Below are positions 1 through 64,000 of a stretch of DNA of 64,000 bases, piece after piece. Below the pieces are notes generated by a model, which was not told the DNA's origin, did not search any database, and saw nothing but the letters and a program-made list of their open reading frames with translations. A program made the position numbers and the translations under genes. Source of the DNA: Hormiphora californensis (taxonomy: Eukaryota > Ctenophora > Tentaculata > Cydippida > Pleurobrachiidae); assembly GCA_020137815.1 (NCBI GenBank), contig CM035361.1, forward strand, positions 1,438,024-1,502,023, written 5' to 3'. The number at the start of each line of letters is the position of its first letter. The first letter of the stretch is position 1.

Positions 1-62928
<62,928 letters not shown>

Positions 62929-63579
62929 GGTAGTGGTAGTGTGGAACACCTGCTACTGCGGCTAGCTACATAGAAATAGGGTGTGAGTTAGTAGTGGATC
63001 ATGATCACTGGCTATGGGGTTGAAATTGGGACTCGACTGAGCTGGGGTCCACATCACACATATCGTGGTAGTGGAACACTGGTGACACCTACTGCTACCC
63101 TGGGTAGGATGAGGTTGATAATGTTTGATTTAGAGTGAGAGATTTATATTGTCTACCATTCGAAATTCGACATAACAAGTGAAAATACATTTCTTTCCCA
63201 TTTTACTTTCTTTCTACATCACTAGACAAACGTTTATCTAAATCAGATATTATCTTTTCTATCGAATGTGATCTGATGACCGATCCTTAATCCTTCTGGT
63301 ACTACTGTATTCTTTCATGAACTCAGTCTGAAGAGACGAGCGTTACAAAAGCGAGCAGTGCACCTGGGTGTCCGGCAGAGCTCCAGACACCCGGCTGCCC
63401 GCGCCCCGCATATCCAAAATTTCGCAGTTTTCATCGATTTTTAATTCTTTTTGTTTTTTCAATTTTTTTTCTTTTCTTTTTCCGTATTTAGGCCTAGGTG
63501 CCCGCGGACACCCGGACACCCACAAGCGCCGTCCCTTCAAGAGAGCCCGCACCGGCCACCGGCAACTACAAAAGAAATA
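62929..63579 (-). promoter_or_regulatory. HECTD1 5' flank (5' UTR and promoter region, boundaries unknown)
   Basis: Upstream of the start codon. 63046-63105 repeats part of exon 1 and its leader (GTCCACATCACACAT, GTGGTAGTGGAACAC), with the ATG altered. No TATA box or start site can be assigned with confidence. A pyrimidine/poly-T stretch at 63440-63485 follows. Confidence 0.4.
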
Positions 63580-63660
63580 CAGTCGGACCCCGATTTAGGG
63601 ACAGCCTCGGGGGAAAGGGTCTTGTCCACTAAATCGGGGTGTCCACTAAATCGGGGTGAG
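63580..63660 (+). mobile_element. CAGTCGGACCCCGATTTA-family element, left end (copy D)
   Basis: CAGTCGGACCCCGATTTAGG follows TA at 63578-63579. It continues with two copies of CCACTAAATCGGGGTG, as in copies A and B but in a different order. The right end was not found within the window. Confidence 0.7.
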
Positions 63661-64000
63661 CCATATTTGACCCATAAAAACCTATTTTATGCCCAACATG
63701 CTATATTATTAAGACTAAAGACACCTCTAACTGTTATATATGCAATATTCATATATTGATGACATGATCATTTCTGATTAGAAATAGGAAAATATAAAAT
63801 AATTTTTTTTCAAAAAAAATGTGGAAAAATTTTCTAAGTTATACCAGCCCGTCCGATTTGTGTTTCGAATCAGTGCAGCTTACTGGATGTCCTGTCTAAT
63901 TAGCGGGTTCAAAACGAACCGATACGTGATACCATGCCGAATCGGGGCACCCTAACCGGGTTAGGAAGTATGAAAATTTCAAAATAACTTTTTTTCTCAA
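63661..64000. other. Upstream region, no gene seen
   Basis: AT-rich, possibly the interior of the element starting at 63580 (GAATCGGGGCACCCTAACCG near 63940). No supported coding sequence. Confidence 0.4.

Overview
The window is animal (metazoan) nuclear DNA, almost certainly from an invertebrate: short GT-AG exons, an RNA polymerase III tRNA gene, non-LTR retrotransposons, MITEs, and a full-length HECTD1-type E3 ubiquitin ligase gene. I cannot name the species. The content (intron-rich genes, genes nested antisense inside introns, unfamiliar small proteins) would suit a sponge or another early-branching animal, but this is inference.

One gene organises the window. A HECTD1 orthologue lies on the minus strand, with its start codon at 62928-62926 and its stop codon at 3-1. 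I traced 60 coding exons by splice sites, phase and similarity to animal HECTD1. They sum to 8,199 nt (2,732 codons plus stop) with no frame break. Everything else sits in its introns: a tRNA-Ala gene (45402-45473), four opposite-strand protein genes or gene candidates (about 22.0-24.8 kb, 39.1-40.1 kb, 48.6-53.3 kb, 56.1-56.9 kb), and many mobile elements.

Layout. 1-0.5 kb: last two HECTD1 exons. 0.6-15.5 kb: a LINE whose ORFs are cut by two different palindromic elements, with a 2,092-bp piece present three times in alternating orientation. 15.5-17.8 kb: a 2.3-kb element with poly-G termini. 17.8-19.2 kb: a CR1-like LINE fragment. 19.2-26.7 kb: exons 58 to 53, a fold-back element and a secreted sushi-domain gene. 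26.8-33.3 kb: a 6.5-kb minisatellite of a 33-bp unit. 33.3-37.7 kb: HECT-region and upstream exons with a second, 32-bp minisatellite. 37.7-40.6 kb: a large intron with GA repeats and a nested single-exon gene. 40.6-46.4 kb: linker and SUN-domain exons. 46.4-53.4 kb: an intron with an MFS transporter gene and a LINE fragment. 53.4-62.9 kb: the N-terminal ARM-like and ankyrin exons. 62.9-64 kb: upstream flank.

Most striking observation: tandem repeats in this locus keep forming on exon-intron junctions. The 33-bp minisatellite is about 197 copies of the 3' end of HECTD1 exon 52 plus its splice donor. The 32-bp minisatellite is about 19 copies of the exon 46 splice acceptor. At least six other HECTD1 junctions and two junctions of the nested transporter gene carry 2 to about 6 copies. 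The first ~38 units of the big array are in frame, so alternative donor choice could change the number of 11-residue repeats in the HECT N-lobe. The second striking structure is the alternating D-A-P-A'-D-A-P ladder at 4.1-13.6 kb, which looks like copying back and forth between two hairpins, or an assembly artefact caused by palindromes.
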